From assembly GCA_963922205.1 (NCBI GenBank), contig CAWUHX010000272.1, positions 310,001 to 374,000 of the forward strand: 64,000 nt of DNA. Reading direction: 5' to 3'. Below are positions 50,652-62,900 of this stretch, piece after piece. A program made the translations under genes and the position numbers. The notes beneath the pieces are model-generated. The model was given only the letters and a program-made list of their open reading frames with translations, made no database searches and was not told the DNA's origin. The stretch is from Romanomermis culicivorax (lineage: Eukaryota; Nematoda; Enoplea; Mermithida; Mermithidae). Numbering within the stretch: the first letter of the stretch is position 1; each line of letters starts with the position of its first letter.

Positions 50652-50938
50652 ATTCGATATTCCGTCTGGAGCAAAGGGCCAAAGGCCGAGGCGCCCTGCT
50701 TGCTGACGCCAAGCACAGGAAGACCTTAACAGGGACCCTGCAAGTAAGTTTATTCCAGAGGAGGAAACTTTCTCTCCTAGGAGACTTTGAGGGTTCGTTG
50801 TGAGGCCCCTCAATTGAAGGTGAGATTAATTATTGTTGTTGCCAGGTCTGGGGAACAGAACTGTTGTGCGACCTCCGAGGCCTAGCCAAGGAATTAGCTC
50901 TAACAAGTCCGGTCAGATCAGAGTCTATCTTTTCTTAA
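50652..50938 (+). CDS. Possible 3' end of an unknown spliced gene (two exons)
   Basis: A GC-rich island. 50652-50743 (after TTATTTAG, before CAA|GTAAGT) is open with phase 1 in and 0 out and reads FRLEQRAKGRGALL and KHRKTLTGTLQ. After a 102-nt intron ending TTGTTGCCAG, 50846-50938 continues in frame (VWGTELLCDLRGLAKEL) to TAA. Both splice sites are good, but no upstream exon and no family were recognised. It could equally be part of an old retroelement. Confidence 0.3.
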
Positions 50939-51440
50939 TCCTAAGGAAAGACTTGCACAACAACGTTTATTAATGGATCAGTAATCGTAGAATGTATGAT
51001 TATTCCAAATACTGACTATGCTGAACATAGATGAAAACGCCATATCATGCGAGGTAAATTTGAAAATTTTAATTTAAAAAAATTAAGAAATTTTAAATGC
51101 CTTCAAGTTGAATTATGGCACGAATTTGTACTGGCCGTCAAAATCCCATAAAGCTTAAAATATAGAACTTTTTACTCAAAAAATTGTTAAACGTAAGTTA
51201 TGTATGCTCACATAGTCCAGTCACTTGAAGAAGAGAGTGGTTACAGTAATATATTCATTACATATTCTACGCTTTTATCGTGCCCTTGTTTTCTTTTCCG
51301 CCCAAATATCATGTATAAAACGTTTTAATTTGAAATGCTTCTAAATGAACCCTTTCTCATACCAACAATCAATCTGTTCGCCTAACTGCTACAGTTGACT
51401 GTCGCAGTTGGACGATCAGATTGAGAAAATATTTAGGCCT
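50939..51440. other. Intergenic, no feature recognised
   Basis: AT-rich. Motifs GTTAAACGTAAGTTATGTATGCTCA near 51190 resemble inner parts of the TATAGTCTG MITE family. Confidence 0.4.
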
Positions 51441-51443
51441 ACG

Positions 51444-51655
51444 ATGCAGGTTTATTGTCTGCTCATCGATTTCTACAGATTATTTCGCTTTCAGAGACTC
51501 ATTTGGAAATGAACTGACTATACATTATGTTATTAGTACGAGCATATGTGATACCATGCAGGTTTGTTGTCTGCTTATTGATTTCTACCGATTATTTTCC
51601 GAGGCTCATTTGAAAATGGACCGACTATACATTATGTTATAAGTACGAGTATATA
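51444..51655. repeat. Tandem duplication, unit about 111 bp
   Basis: Two copies starting ATGCAGGTTTATTGTCTGCT (51444) and ATGCAGGTTTGTTGTCTGCT (51555), both ending in GACTATACATTATGTTAT..AGTACGAG. The short open frame across them is a consequence of the repeat. Confidence 0.8.
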
Positions 51656-53838
51656 TGTGAAAAACGCCAGGCAAGATGCTACTCTTATATCATCCATGAC
51701 TATATTTTGGTTGACCTTATGGTTTGGCTGTTCTAATGAGCCCGTTCTAAGTCCAATTTCGACATATTCTTGAATTTTGATCAATTGAGTTTATTCGTGT
51801 ACACAAGGCTTTCACAGTAAGATTTTTAACTTTAAAAATTGTTAAAATTTGATTGAATAAGCTCACAAACTTTCAATCTCACGTGATGAATGATTTAGCT
51901 GAAAATTGTAAAAATCTAAAATAGTACTTGCTTTCCACTTTTATAGTTTAGAAGCATTTCAAGAAAAACAGACTATAGTACTATAGTTTCCTATTGAACA
52001 TAAATATGATAACAGTTCGTAACTTTCCCGTCTCCATTGCGCATTCTTTCATTTTCATTCTCGGCCAAAGATTATCCGAGGTCCTATCATTACTGAAGCC
52101 AAAATTTTTTTCCGATTGGAGTTCTTTTTTGGCTTTGCCATATTGTCAACACGCTATGCATTATTAATTTTTCTAATGTAAGCCTTTTGAATGCAGTGAA
52201 GAAAGTGCCTCAATTTTTTCAGCCCTCAGTTCTACCTCTGCGTTCCGAGTCGACAACAATCCACTTTGAGTAACGGTTTCCACATTATTCTATGGAATAA
52301 TCACTAATTGCCTTTTTCTGTTGCTAAGGCTGCGAGATGCTCTATTTCCCGGTGATTGCGTTTAAGAATTCATCATATTCAAATCTATTCACGCATTTGG
52401 GTACATACGATACTAGCTCGTTTGAACTCCTTGTAAAAGCCAGTGTCACGTTATTTATTTGTCAATCAAAGTTCATTTCCGAAAACTGTTCAAGTCAGAC
52501 GAGTCAAAAAATTATGACCTTCATATTTTTAAATCAGCATATTTATCCTCCGTATTTACGAGAACCCACCAGTTGGCTCTTTGGGGTTAATATTGAATCG
52601 GTCGAACCTGCTGATTGATAACATTTTTTTGTAACAACAAAACGTGGAGCATTGTTCAACTTTGTATATGAATTTTAAAATGGCTTTATGATTCTTGGTT
52701 TTTCAATGGTAACGTTTTCCATCTACAAAGGCATTTATCTACGCATTCCGAGTCTCATATTATTGAAGAAAATCAGTTAGTCGATTTTGTGAAAAACGGT
52801 TTTAGTTAGTTTTGAAGTGAACATTGTAGCCCATCCAACTAATTATGGCCAATTTCTCAAGTAAAAATCCTACAGTATGTAAACGACTTAAGGGACTCTG
52901 CTAGTTTTAGTCATTTTATAAATTTACAAACATTTTATAGAAAACAGAATACATTGATAACTCAAAGATATGCAAAACTGTGTCAGTCGATGATATCTTA
53001 TTTCGGTGTAGAAAAATTATGTTGGCCTGAGAAATAGTCTCTCGAATTTAAAAATTATTGGCAATAACCTCCCATTAGATTTTCGGTTTTTTTTAAATTT
53101 TTTTCTACATCCGCCTGCAATTGATGACGATCTTTGAATTCTTGTTTTTCACTCATTTCATTTTTCCTTCGTTGATCTCTCACTTCCCTTTTTCAGCAAA
53201 AATTAATTATTGTGTCTCCAAGGGCAACTGGAAAAATTACGACGCTTAAGTACGTGTTATCTGCAGGGTGTGCCATAATTTCGTGCCTGCAGGGGTATAG
53301 AACAATTGACTGAACACCAGGAGAAACCATAAGTCCATCAGATGAAAAGTATTCAATTGTGAATGGAATAATTCATTTTCAAGCAACACAAAGAGCAGCA
53401 AAACAAGGTTTTAAAAAATCTGTTTTAAATTCCATGTTCATCGAATTATAGCTTGCAGTCACATGTGGTCCGGAAGTTCGTTCAACATCAATCCAGCCAA
53501 GCAGATTGATGGAAAAAGTTAGACGTCATTCCATTGCAATTTTGCCAGCACATTAGTTGAAATTTATTTTCAAGAATATTGAATTCGAAATAGGTATTTT
53601 TGAAACTTTGTATGATATCGCAGCCTTCACATTTTTTCATGAAATTTTCTTTTCGGAATTCAATATATTTCCATTTTTGGGCTTTGTTTCTCTTGATTCT
53701 CAACATTTGTTGTGCACACCCTCATGCGAAATTATCGAACACTGTATAGTTTATAGTAGATGATTCGCTTTTCCATGTACTTATCAATCAAGGATATTTT
53801 GAGAATTTCGTTTTTGGAGAAAGTCTTTCGCGAAAATT
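51656..53838. other. G-alpha 5' flank with partial MITEs
   Basis: Right ends of TATAGTCTG-family MITEs lie at about 51860-51977 (AAGCATTTCAAGAAAAACAGACTATA) and more weakly at about 52850-52955. ORFs at 52337-52618 and 53488-53763 have no domain signature. No promoter element was confidently identified. Confidence 0.45.
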
Positions 53839-53995
53839 ATGGGAACGGGCGCCAGCTCGAGAAAAAATTCGCCTAAAAAATCGACGTACGAAGAAGCCAA
53901 TATAAAATTGATGAGCGAAGTTAATAAGAAAATCGAGAAAGAATTGGCCGAAAGCTTGATATTGAACAAAAAGACTATAAAGCTACTTTTGATAG
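53839..53995 (+). CDS. G-alpha exon 1: N-terminal helix
   Basis: Start ATG in AAAATTATGGGA; the start was chosen for the MGxxxS myristoylation motif and a first-exon length typical of G-alpha genes. It encodes an amphipathic helix (NKKIEKELAESLILNKK) for beta-gamma contact, ending KLLLIG at G|GTAAGA, just inside the P-loop as in many G-alpha genes. Confidence 0.93.
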
Positions 53996-56900
53996 GTAAG
54001 ATCAAGGCCACACTTAGGGTGGGGGCTGCCGTCCCCCTTCGGGGCTTTTCCATTTATCCAGAATTATCATTAACAATATGCCAATTTTGTGTCTATCACT
54101 AAAAAAAAATCTCGCAATTTTTCGGCGCTTTGCTTCAGTCATGAGTATAACATCCACTTACTAATTAACCTTCAACGGTTTCTATCAATTGAGTAACCTC
54201 ATTTCCTTTTTATTAGTTAAAAGTCTATATTTTACCGATAATTGAGATTTTACACCAATCTTGACAATTTTCTCTTTCGTCTCGCGTTGTTTTCAAACAT
54301 GAACTCGCGTTTAAAAAATGAAAACGTCGTTCGAGGACTGCAGATTTAGAGCTTTTATCCAGGAATATTTGATTATAAACATTCATTTTCCAGCGATTGC
54401 GAAGATACAGTCCACTAGTTTGATTTCAATATATTTTTCTCCGCGCCGGAATAAAAAATAAGGGAAATTCAATAACGCTAATCAGAATCGCAAAACTGTC
54501 AGTAGCAGATGAATTTATGAAAAATCTATCGTTGATTGCATCCAACTGTTGTAGAACATATAGTGTCGTCCATCAACATAATTTGACCGACCAGACTACA
54601 ATTTTTACTGTTTTCTCCTCATTTTTGCAAATTATTGACTCCGAAAACATTAGAATAGAAAAAAAAATTTGGGTATGGTTCTGATGTGGAAAAAGTTCGA
54701 GGAAAAAACACTGGTTGCATTCTCCCAGACTTTATGTGCATTTCATGGTTGCTGATGTTTTTTGCTCGATCCGTCCCCCATAAAAAATGAAAAAAATGAG
54801 AAAGATTATTTTCGGATTTGATCGTATTTGAAAATTTCCAATTTAGTTTCATCCACTGGTGGCATTTTAACTACTGATCCGATTCAGTTTCTGAGTATCT
54901 CAAATTGCCGAACTAATATGTTGTACAACAGTCCGTTTTTTATAACTGACTGCTTAGAGTGAAAAATGACAAAAAATTTATTCTTGTGAAAATCGTTTTT
55001 CGCAATTTTTCAACCACTGTTTTTTTACACGGGATCTTTAGCCGAATGGCCAAAGTGGGCAAAAGAAACTTTGTATTCAAAGCACGAAAACTTACTAAAA
55101 TTTTTTTAGTAAATTGTCTAAAACGCCTAAAAAATTTTTAGCGAATCCAATCATCCAAAAATTTCTTAGCTAAAATTGGCTAAAAAAACACTGGTTTCAA
55201 CGGTGGAATTTTCGACAAATTTTTTTCCAGGATCGATTGAGTCTAAAGTTTTCATTTTCATAGTCGCCTGGTAAACCTTCGCCTACTTATTTTCTTCTTT
55301 GTTCCCCTTAGGTCTCTTTTTTCTTTCTTTAGCTTTCTTTTAGCTAAGATGTTTGTAGTGATGTTTGTCGTAGATCTTGTGGTTTGTTTTTATAAGAATG
55401 CTTATAAATTGAAAAATGACAAAAATCTGAAAGTCGTTAAAATGAAGTTTTACTGCAGCATTTTTTACTCAAGAACAAGTAAAGATTAGTTGAGTAGGCT
55501 CAAATTTTTAGTCCTATATGCGGCATACAGTTTGACAGGAAACGGAAAAATACGAAATAGTATTGCTGTAAACTGTTAATATTTATACAAGCATTTCAAG
55601 AAAAAACTATAGCGTAGGATGAAAAAATGCAATTAACATTAGTTACGTCACATTTTTCCACTTTTTCAGAAAAAACATGGATGATTTATTATCTTGCATA
55701 ATATTCAAATTTTCGTGTGGTCAGAAATTTTCAGAATTTCCTCCATAAATGTGAAGCTTGCTTAGGTCAGTGTCAGTCAGGACGTTCCAACAAACTTTCA
55801 ATGTGTAATGCTGCTTAATCGTTAATATACTTTTCTTAAGGTGGTGCCGAGTCCGGAAAGAGTACAATAGCCAAGCAGATAAAGTAAGCAAAGCTATGCC
55901 CGTACTTTTCATAAGGTTAACTTGAATGCCCTGAAATTCTGTGTTCTATACTATGTTCATTTTCAAATGATCGATGGAGTGACCGGAATTTCGTTAAACG
56001 CAGCCTCACTAGAGATCAGGAAATCAAGATTATCTTGAAATTTTTGAAGGAAGTGATCATCAACTAGTCCGTATCATAAAAGAACAATTTATTGAATAGA
56101 TTCAAAGCGCCCTCCATAATTTTGAATAAATGTTTGACTGCGACCTCGCTGCATCGATCACTTCAAGGTGAATAGACTAATTTTAGGCGATCGACAGAGT
56201 TAGGTATACTTTTCGAATGCTAATAGCAGTTATGTACGACACAGAAATCTTTAAGACACAATATCTGACTGAGAAGTTCGACCTTACACTGCGGAATATA
56301 TTGACAAGTCAAAAACTTAGTGTACCTAAAAGTGACATACAATTTTCAGTTTTAAGTACTGGTGATATCCTTTCCGCTCAACAATGCAATTTCGATTAGT
56401 TCCAGAAATCCAGAAGTCCAAATTTCCTGATTTTTTATCAATTTTGGATAGCTTTGTTTCTAAGCGTGTTGTACGACCTACAAGAATCATTATGTATAGT
56501 CTGTTTTTTATAAAATGCTTCTAAATAGAAAAGTGACACAAATCAGTATCATCGTCAAAATCGTTTACATCGAGCTTTTACTGTTAAATTTTCCACTGGA
56601 AAAATTGTTAAAGGTTAAGTCAGTATGCTCACAAATTTCTGTTCCTCTGTGATATATTGCTTATCAGAAAATAGTGAAAATCTGAAATACTACTTGCTTT
56701 CCACTTTCATTATTAAGAAGCATTTTAGAAAAAACAGACCATATTGTGCTTACTACAACTCTGTAGCCAAGAATTTTCTCTTATAAATACTGTATACGTT
56801 CGTATGTGGAATGGATAGCTACTTGGAGTTTAGTATAGCTAGTTTAAAATGATGAAAATTGTTTCCCATGTTACACGAGGGGACAACCAAAGTATTCCTT

Positions 56901-59900
56901 CCGTTAAAAAATGTAAAAAAGCACATCTTGTTTTTCAATGCAATCGGTATTCTGTAATTAAACCTTTGCCAGCACTGTGACAGCTTCTTGGGAAAACAGT
57001 CATGAGATTCTTTTGGGTTCACTTTGACCCATGCATTCACAGCTTTCTTATTGTCGTTCAAGATGGAAAATAGTGCCCGTAGGAAAGATCTAGAGAATAA
57101 GCTGAGTTAGGAAACAGCTCTCAATGTGGTTCAGCGATTATGGCCGGCGTAAGATAAGCAGTGTGAGGCCTTGCATTGTCATGTTGCAGCAGTGGGCAAT
57201 ATTGCAGTCCTCCGGTTAGCTTTTCTGCCAATGCGTTTCTCAGATTATGGAATAAATCACTATAATACTGGGCATGGACTCTTTGTAGCAACTAGTCGAT
57301 CCTTATGATTCGTTTGCGGTCTCAAAACACAGTAACCATAATGTTGTCTGCTGAGGTCACAGATTTGCAACTAACTGGGCGTCGTCGAGATTGTTGCACC
57401 ACTGCATTGATTGAGCTTCCGTCTCAGGTCACGGTACGGCAAAAGATTATGTTATTAATGGTTATAACACGATAATTGACCAATTGCTTCCAGGAGCAGC
57501 TGACATGCGTCCAAGCAGTTTTTCTTCATTTTGGACCCAAACAACCTTGACACTCGTCTGAGTCTGACCTTCCTGAGCTCCAAGTCATCATACAGAATTC
57601 CCTAAATGATACTCCGATTGGACATTAATTTCTTTGATGATTATTCGACGGTCCTCCATAACAATCCTCTCTACCAGAACAATATTTTGGAAATCGACGG
57701 TTGTCTATGGGTGCACTTCCGGTTACCCTTGAATCGTCCAACCCAGTTTAGAAAAAACGATATCTAACAACTTTTGATCCCCAAAAATTTTGGCCAGGAG
57801 ACAAGAAAATTTTGGGCCGCCTTGCATTCTTCCTTCCACAAAAAGAAAATTAATGATCTTCGATTTTGAGCATTTTCGCCCATTTTAAAAGGAATATCTA
57901 AGACTAAATCGAGTCTGTGTTGTGATACACTCGGTCTTTAGGATTGATAATTCAACCAATCGGCGGAATTCCGCCACCCAACATATTTGTTAAGCCGTGG
58001 TCATGATGACGACCCCATACTCGACGCTGGCCAGTTGTAGTCAGATCTAGCGCCATCCAGGAAGCATTCTCGACATCTACGAGAGACGAACTTGAAACGG
58101 TTGGAAAGCTAAGAAGACGAGCTTCAAAAATCACCATGACAAAGCATAACACATTGCATAAAAATTTTTTATGAAATAGAAGGAATACACGAGCTGCCCC
58201 TAATACCATATATTTAGTCCTCAGGAAAATTTGCACCCAAGAAATACCATCTAAATGAAAGTTCATGAAGGATATTTATAAGTTATAGAACAGAATCCTG
58301 GTTGGCAATGGTTAAGCAAATTGCTGGCGTGCAATGATCGAAAATAAGATTGTTTTGCAATGGTCAAGAATGGAGCTGGTGGGCAATGGTAAAGTGTGGG
58401 TCTGTTGGGCAATAGTAAAGTATAAGGGGTCATATATACTTGCCTTTTTCGACGGAACGGAACGGAGCGGAATGCAATCGACACAGGGTAACCGAACGAA
58501 GGGGAAACTTTCATTCCGCTCAGTTTGGTTGGAGGTTACCGTCCATCGTTTTCCACAAAATTGCAGTTATTCTTTCCGGTCGAAAGTTTATTTCAGGCTG
58601 AACGTTTCAAGCTGTTAGCGATCTGTTCCTTTCCGTTCCGTCAAAAAAGCTAATTATAAATGGCCCTTAAGGCAGGATGCAATGGTCAAGTTTGGGGCAA
58701 GGGTTGTATTCAACTAAGGCGTTGAAATGTTTAATCATAAGTGGTGCAGACCAGACGGGCAGGAGTTTTCCTCAGCTATGGTCCGTTCAGGTTTAGTTTT
58801 GATGGACGCCGGCCTTTTGCAGCTTCTAATGGTGTTTGAAGTTACTTATTTATAACTTCTTACAATTCAAGAATTTTCTGCTTACCTTTTTTCTGAATTC
58901 AGGAATCCTGTGTTTTTCATTACTCAGGAACTATTTGTGTTTCTTGAGTGTGCTTGAGCAGAGTAATTTCAGTCTCTTCACATTTGCAAGGGTCACCTAT
59001 AGCCAACCACCATGTCTATGCAGCAACCAGGGTATTTGCTCTATTGAGGCCACCACAGTCTTTACATCCAACGGCGTTTCTTCCACAATCAGGGCTTCTA
59101 TACACACCGGTCTTCACAGCAGGGGTCGGCAGGCATGTAAGGCCGTAATGGGCGAGCAAAGCAGCGAGTGAAGGGACGAATGGAGAGGCGAGCGGATTAG
59201 GCAAGAGTAAGGAAGCAGTGAGAAGAAGAGTGGAAGGAAGGTAAGTGGAAGGTGGTGGATGGTTGTTACTTCTTGCAATCAAAATACAATTAAAATTTCA
59301 ATTTACTCACTTTTCCTGCATCTACTAGTTTTTCCAATGCCTTTTCGAGTTTTTCCACGTCTGTCACACTTTTCACATTTTTGTCTCACTTTCTCTATTC
59401 TTGTCATACTTTTTTCAGTGCATGCCCGGTATTTTCTTTCGATACATGTCTCCGATTTTTCAGAAATGTAGTTTCAATATTGCTTACCAAATTCAAAGTT
59501 TACAGGTTGACTGAGATCATTTTTTATTTCTACATTTCATTGAATAACCTTTTCAATACAACTACATAGTCGGGATTAATGTAAATTCTACCGACAATTT
59601 TCGTGCGACACAAAATAAAAAAGTAGGACTTGAATTAAAAAAGCGGGGCATGAACTGAAAAAAAACGGAACATGAACTAAAAAAAGTGGGACAAAAATTG
59701 AGAAAATAGTAAAAAAGGTGGAAAAACGTATCGGAATTGGAAAAACTGGGACATACAGGAAAATTGTGTAAATCAGAATTTTAATTGCATATTGATTACA
59801 AGCAATAAGAACCACTTGCCCTTTTCACTTGCCTCCCTTTCCAATCATCCCCCACTCGCAGCTTCCACTTTTTCACTCGTCCCTTCATTCGTTTCTTATC

Positions 59901-62900
59901 TCAGCCCTAGCGCGTGTCGTCATGCCCTGAAGATCCTGATGTGTATAAAAGCCATGGTTAAGTTAGATTGTGAGTAAAGATACCGATGGCTCTGGTGAAA
60001 ATCGGTATCCTGGTAGTTGCACAGACAGCTGCAAAGACTCTGGTAGTTGTTGAGAGACTGGAATAACCCTGCTCAAGCACGTCCGAGAAATATAAATAAT
60101 TTCTAAATTCTGGAAAGTATAAGAATTCGAAATTCTGAAAAACATAGGAATTCCGGAATTCTGAAAAAAGTGGGCGGAAAATTCCAGAATTATAAGAATT
60201 TAAAAATAAGTGATTTCAAATACCCTTAGTGACTGCAAAATTGTTGGGTCCAACAGACCCAAACGAACCATAGCTGAGGACAACTCGTGTCCGCCTGGCC
60301 ACCACCTGCCCGCCTGGCCTGCATTCCTTCTGCCTTAAAATTGCAACCCAGACTCCCGTGGACACCATAGTTGAGGGCAACTCTTGCCAAACACATCCAT
60401 TGCAGACCTAACACAACCATTGCAGACTTGACCGAGCATATTCGTGCATCCTTTCTTTCAATCAGTAACTTACTCTTTCCCTAGCACTAAAACTGAATCT
60501 TATATTTCAAATTTACTTATGTTCTTTTATACTTTTGTACGCATGGATTGTGCAAATTTCTACATTTCTAGGAAGGGTAGTTTTTCTCGGAGAAAATTTT
60601 CGCAGAAGTTGGATACATAGTTCGCCTTCAGAATTAGAGGCAAAAATGTTGCTTCCTGCAAGTAGACTTATATTTAATTTCGGTGTATATTGAAAAGATT
60701 TTTCATCAACCTATAGTCCGCTTCTAAAAAATAAAAGTGGAAAGCAAGTAGTATTTCAGATTTTCACGATTTTCTAATGAACAATACGTCATATATGTCT
60801 GGAAATTTCTGAGCATTCCGAGCTCACCTTTAACAATTTTTCGAGTGAAAAATTCCACGGTAAAAGCTTTATGCAATCGATTTTGACGACAGTACTGATT
60901 TGTGTCACTTTTCTATTTGGAAGCATTTTGTAAAAAACAGACTATAAACACATCTTTTCATTTTTCAGACGACTTCATTCATTGGTTATGAAAGAGAAAA
61001 TTCTTGGCTAGAGGGCAGCAGTGAAAAAATGCATAATATTTCATTTTAGGTCAAGTAATATGCTTATAAGTAAGACTACTGAAAATTCCTGAAAAATCGG
61101 GAAATATGAATTGTCGGGTTATTGCATTTATTCGAAATCGTGTTAGCGAAATGAATATGACCACTATGATCAGCGGCTCAAGCTATACAACATATGTCAT
61201 TTTAAGTATGATTAACTTTTGACTCGTCAAAGCTCAAGTCGAACATCTAGAATAGGGATACTACTTATGGAATTCAATAGACATAGACTGTCATCTTGCA
61301 ATTACTTACATAATTCACCGACGATGGAATTATAATATTTATGTTGACTGCTATGCCTTATTCTCTAGCCTGTCATTCAAGTAAGAAAGTTTACCGTTTG
61401 TTACAATTTTGAAAAGAATTTCAAACTTGAAAGCCATCGAGGTCGTATGGGTGGTTACTTTTTTCCTTCAAACTGAATAGCTTACCTTATCCATATATTC
61501 ATTAGGTTCTTAGAGAAACTTATTTGAAGCGGGTGCTTCTTAATAAGATGCCGAAAAATTCATTTTGTCGTTCGACCTGAGCTTGAGCTAATATTCTGGA
61601 GGAGGCGCAAAAAATTAGCCATCGTCGTTGTATCGTTTCTGCTTAAAATATTGTCGATAAAGTTAAACCATACTGTATTATCTTTTCGGGGAAAACATCT
61701 TTTTTGGTGCCTTTGACTTTTGGGATTTCGCATCAAGGATACGGAAGGTCAGATTTTCAGGTAGGGGTGAATTTAAAAATTGGCGGATGTAGTCTAGTCA
61801 AATGTCCACTAAACACTCCCCTTTTCCCAGGATTAAGCACCCAGTGATGAATTGTTAAGACGTCAGGTAGGGGTAATATCTCCCTCATGGGACAGCCAGC
61901 TTCCTACACACTATCTAAATGCTTCTAAGAAACGCCGTCTTAGTCTACTGGTTGTCGCCTCCATCGACTAGTCTCGAGAACCGGAGTTGATCCCAGGTGT
62001 AGCCCAGATTTTTCTGGTAGGTGACTTAGGCAGGCACAGCTTTCCATCCTTACAGAGTCTATAAATTGTATTGGCACGCTTGGAGTGCTTCTTGTGGGGG
62101 TCGACTCAGTCTAGTAAGGATCTTGGCGATTAGACGCGGCGAATGAGGAGGTCGGCTTTTTCCGTTTATGATGTAGGTAGCCGCCTATGGAACGTGGCCT
62201 TCACTAGGTGGCAAAAGCACCCAAAGAGCGCCTATCAAGGTGGGCACTTATATGACCGTATATGTGTCTAAAGCCTGCCTTTTTGGCTATAGGATAAATG
62301 GTGCAGGTGTACCCGCAAAAAATTTTTAAAAAATTTAAAAAATGGTTGCAAAAATTCACAAGAGCATGAGTTACATGCAGTAACATATGGATGCAATCTC
62401 TTCTATCTTGGTTTCGAAAATAATTAATAAAAATATTAGTTAGGGTGCAGCTGAGCCGCAGCCTCTCTTCGATGAAACCGGAACCTGATCGCACCAACCA
62501 AATAACCTTAGATAACGCACATATTGGACCAAAAGATCTTCCCAAGAAATTCAATATATTTTTCGTATACAACCTGATCACGCCCCCATCTGTAATATTC
62601 TCCGAAGCTTTCAACTTGGACTTTTACTGAAAGCGACACGAGATTCATTTATGAGCATATGGATAACTTGATGATCCCAGTAGTGAGTTCTACTGAATTA
62701 TCATGTCTCAGTTCATGCGATGGACAAGGATAATAACATTTTAATCTCCCCGACTGGCCAACCTTGTTAATGTGCTGTGTGTATCCTGCGAATATACAAG
62801 TTAGAAGTTTCCAAATGCTCGTTATTTAGAATTTCATACGTTTTACTTATATATCTGATCTCTTTTGTTTATTTCAGAATATTGCACTTGAATGGTTTTT

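Larger units (their letters stand above)
55884..62877. other. 7-kb G-alpha intron 2
   Basis: It contains the MITEs, mariner relic, minisatellite, inverted repeats and SINE-like unit listed separately. 55884-56494, 57761-58292, 58673-59120, 60450-60711, 60947-61740 and 62205-62877 show no further recognisable feature. Confidence 0.55.

Noticed and set aside
52337..52618. 93-codon + strand ORF upstream of G-alpha
   Set aside because: No start context, splice signal or recognisable motif; length within chance for AT-rich sequence.
57952..58266. 104-codon - strand ORF next to the mariner relic
   Set aside because: It does not match transposase motifs and no other support was seen.
58836..59171. 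111-codon ORF and overlapping ORFs on the other strand
   Set aside because: They lie at or in the arms of the 59130-59960 inverted repeat, with no codon-like signature.
61933..62000. Functional tRNA gene
   Set aside because: No acceptor-stem pairing or proper anticodon arm could be drawn; only the promoter-like boxes match.
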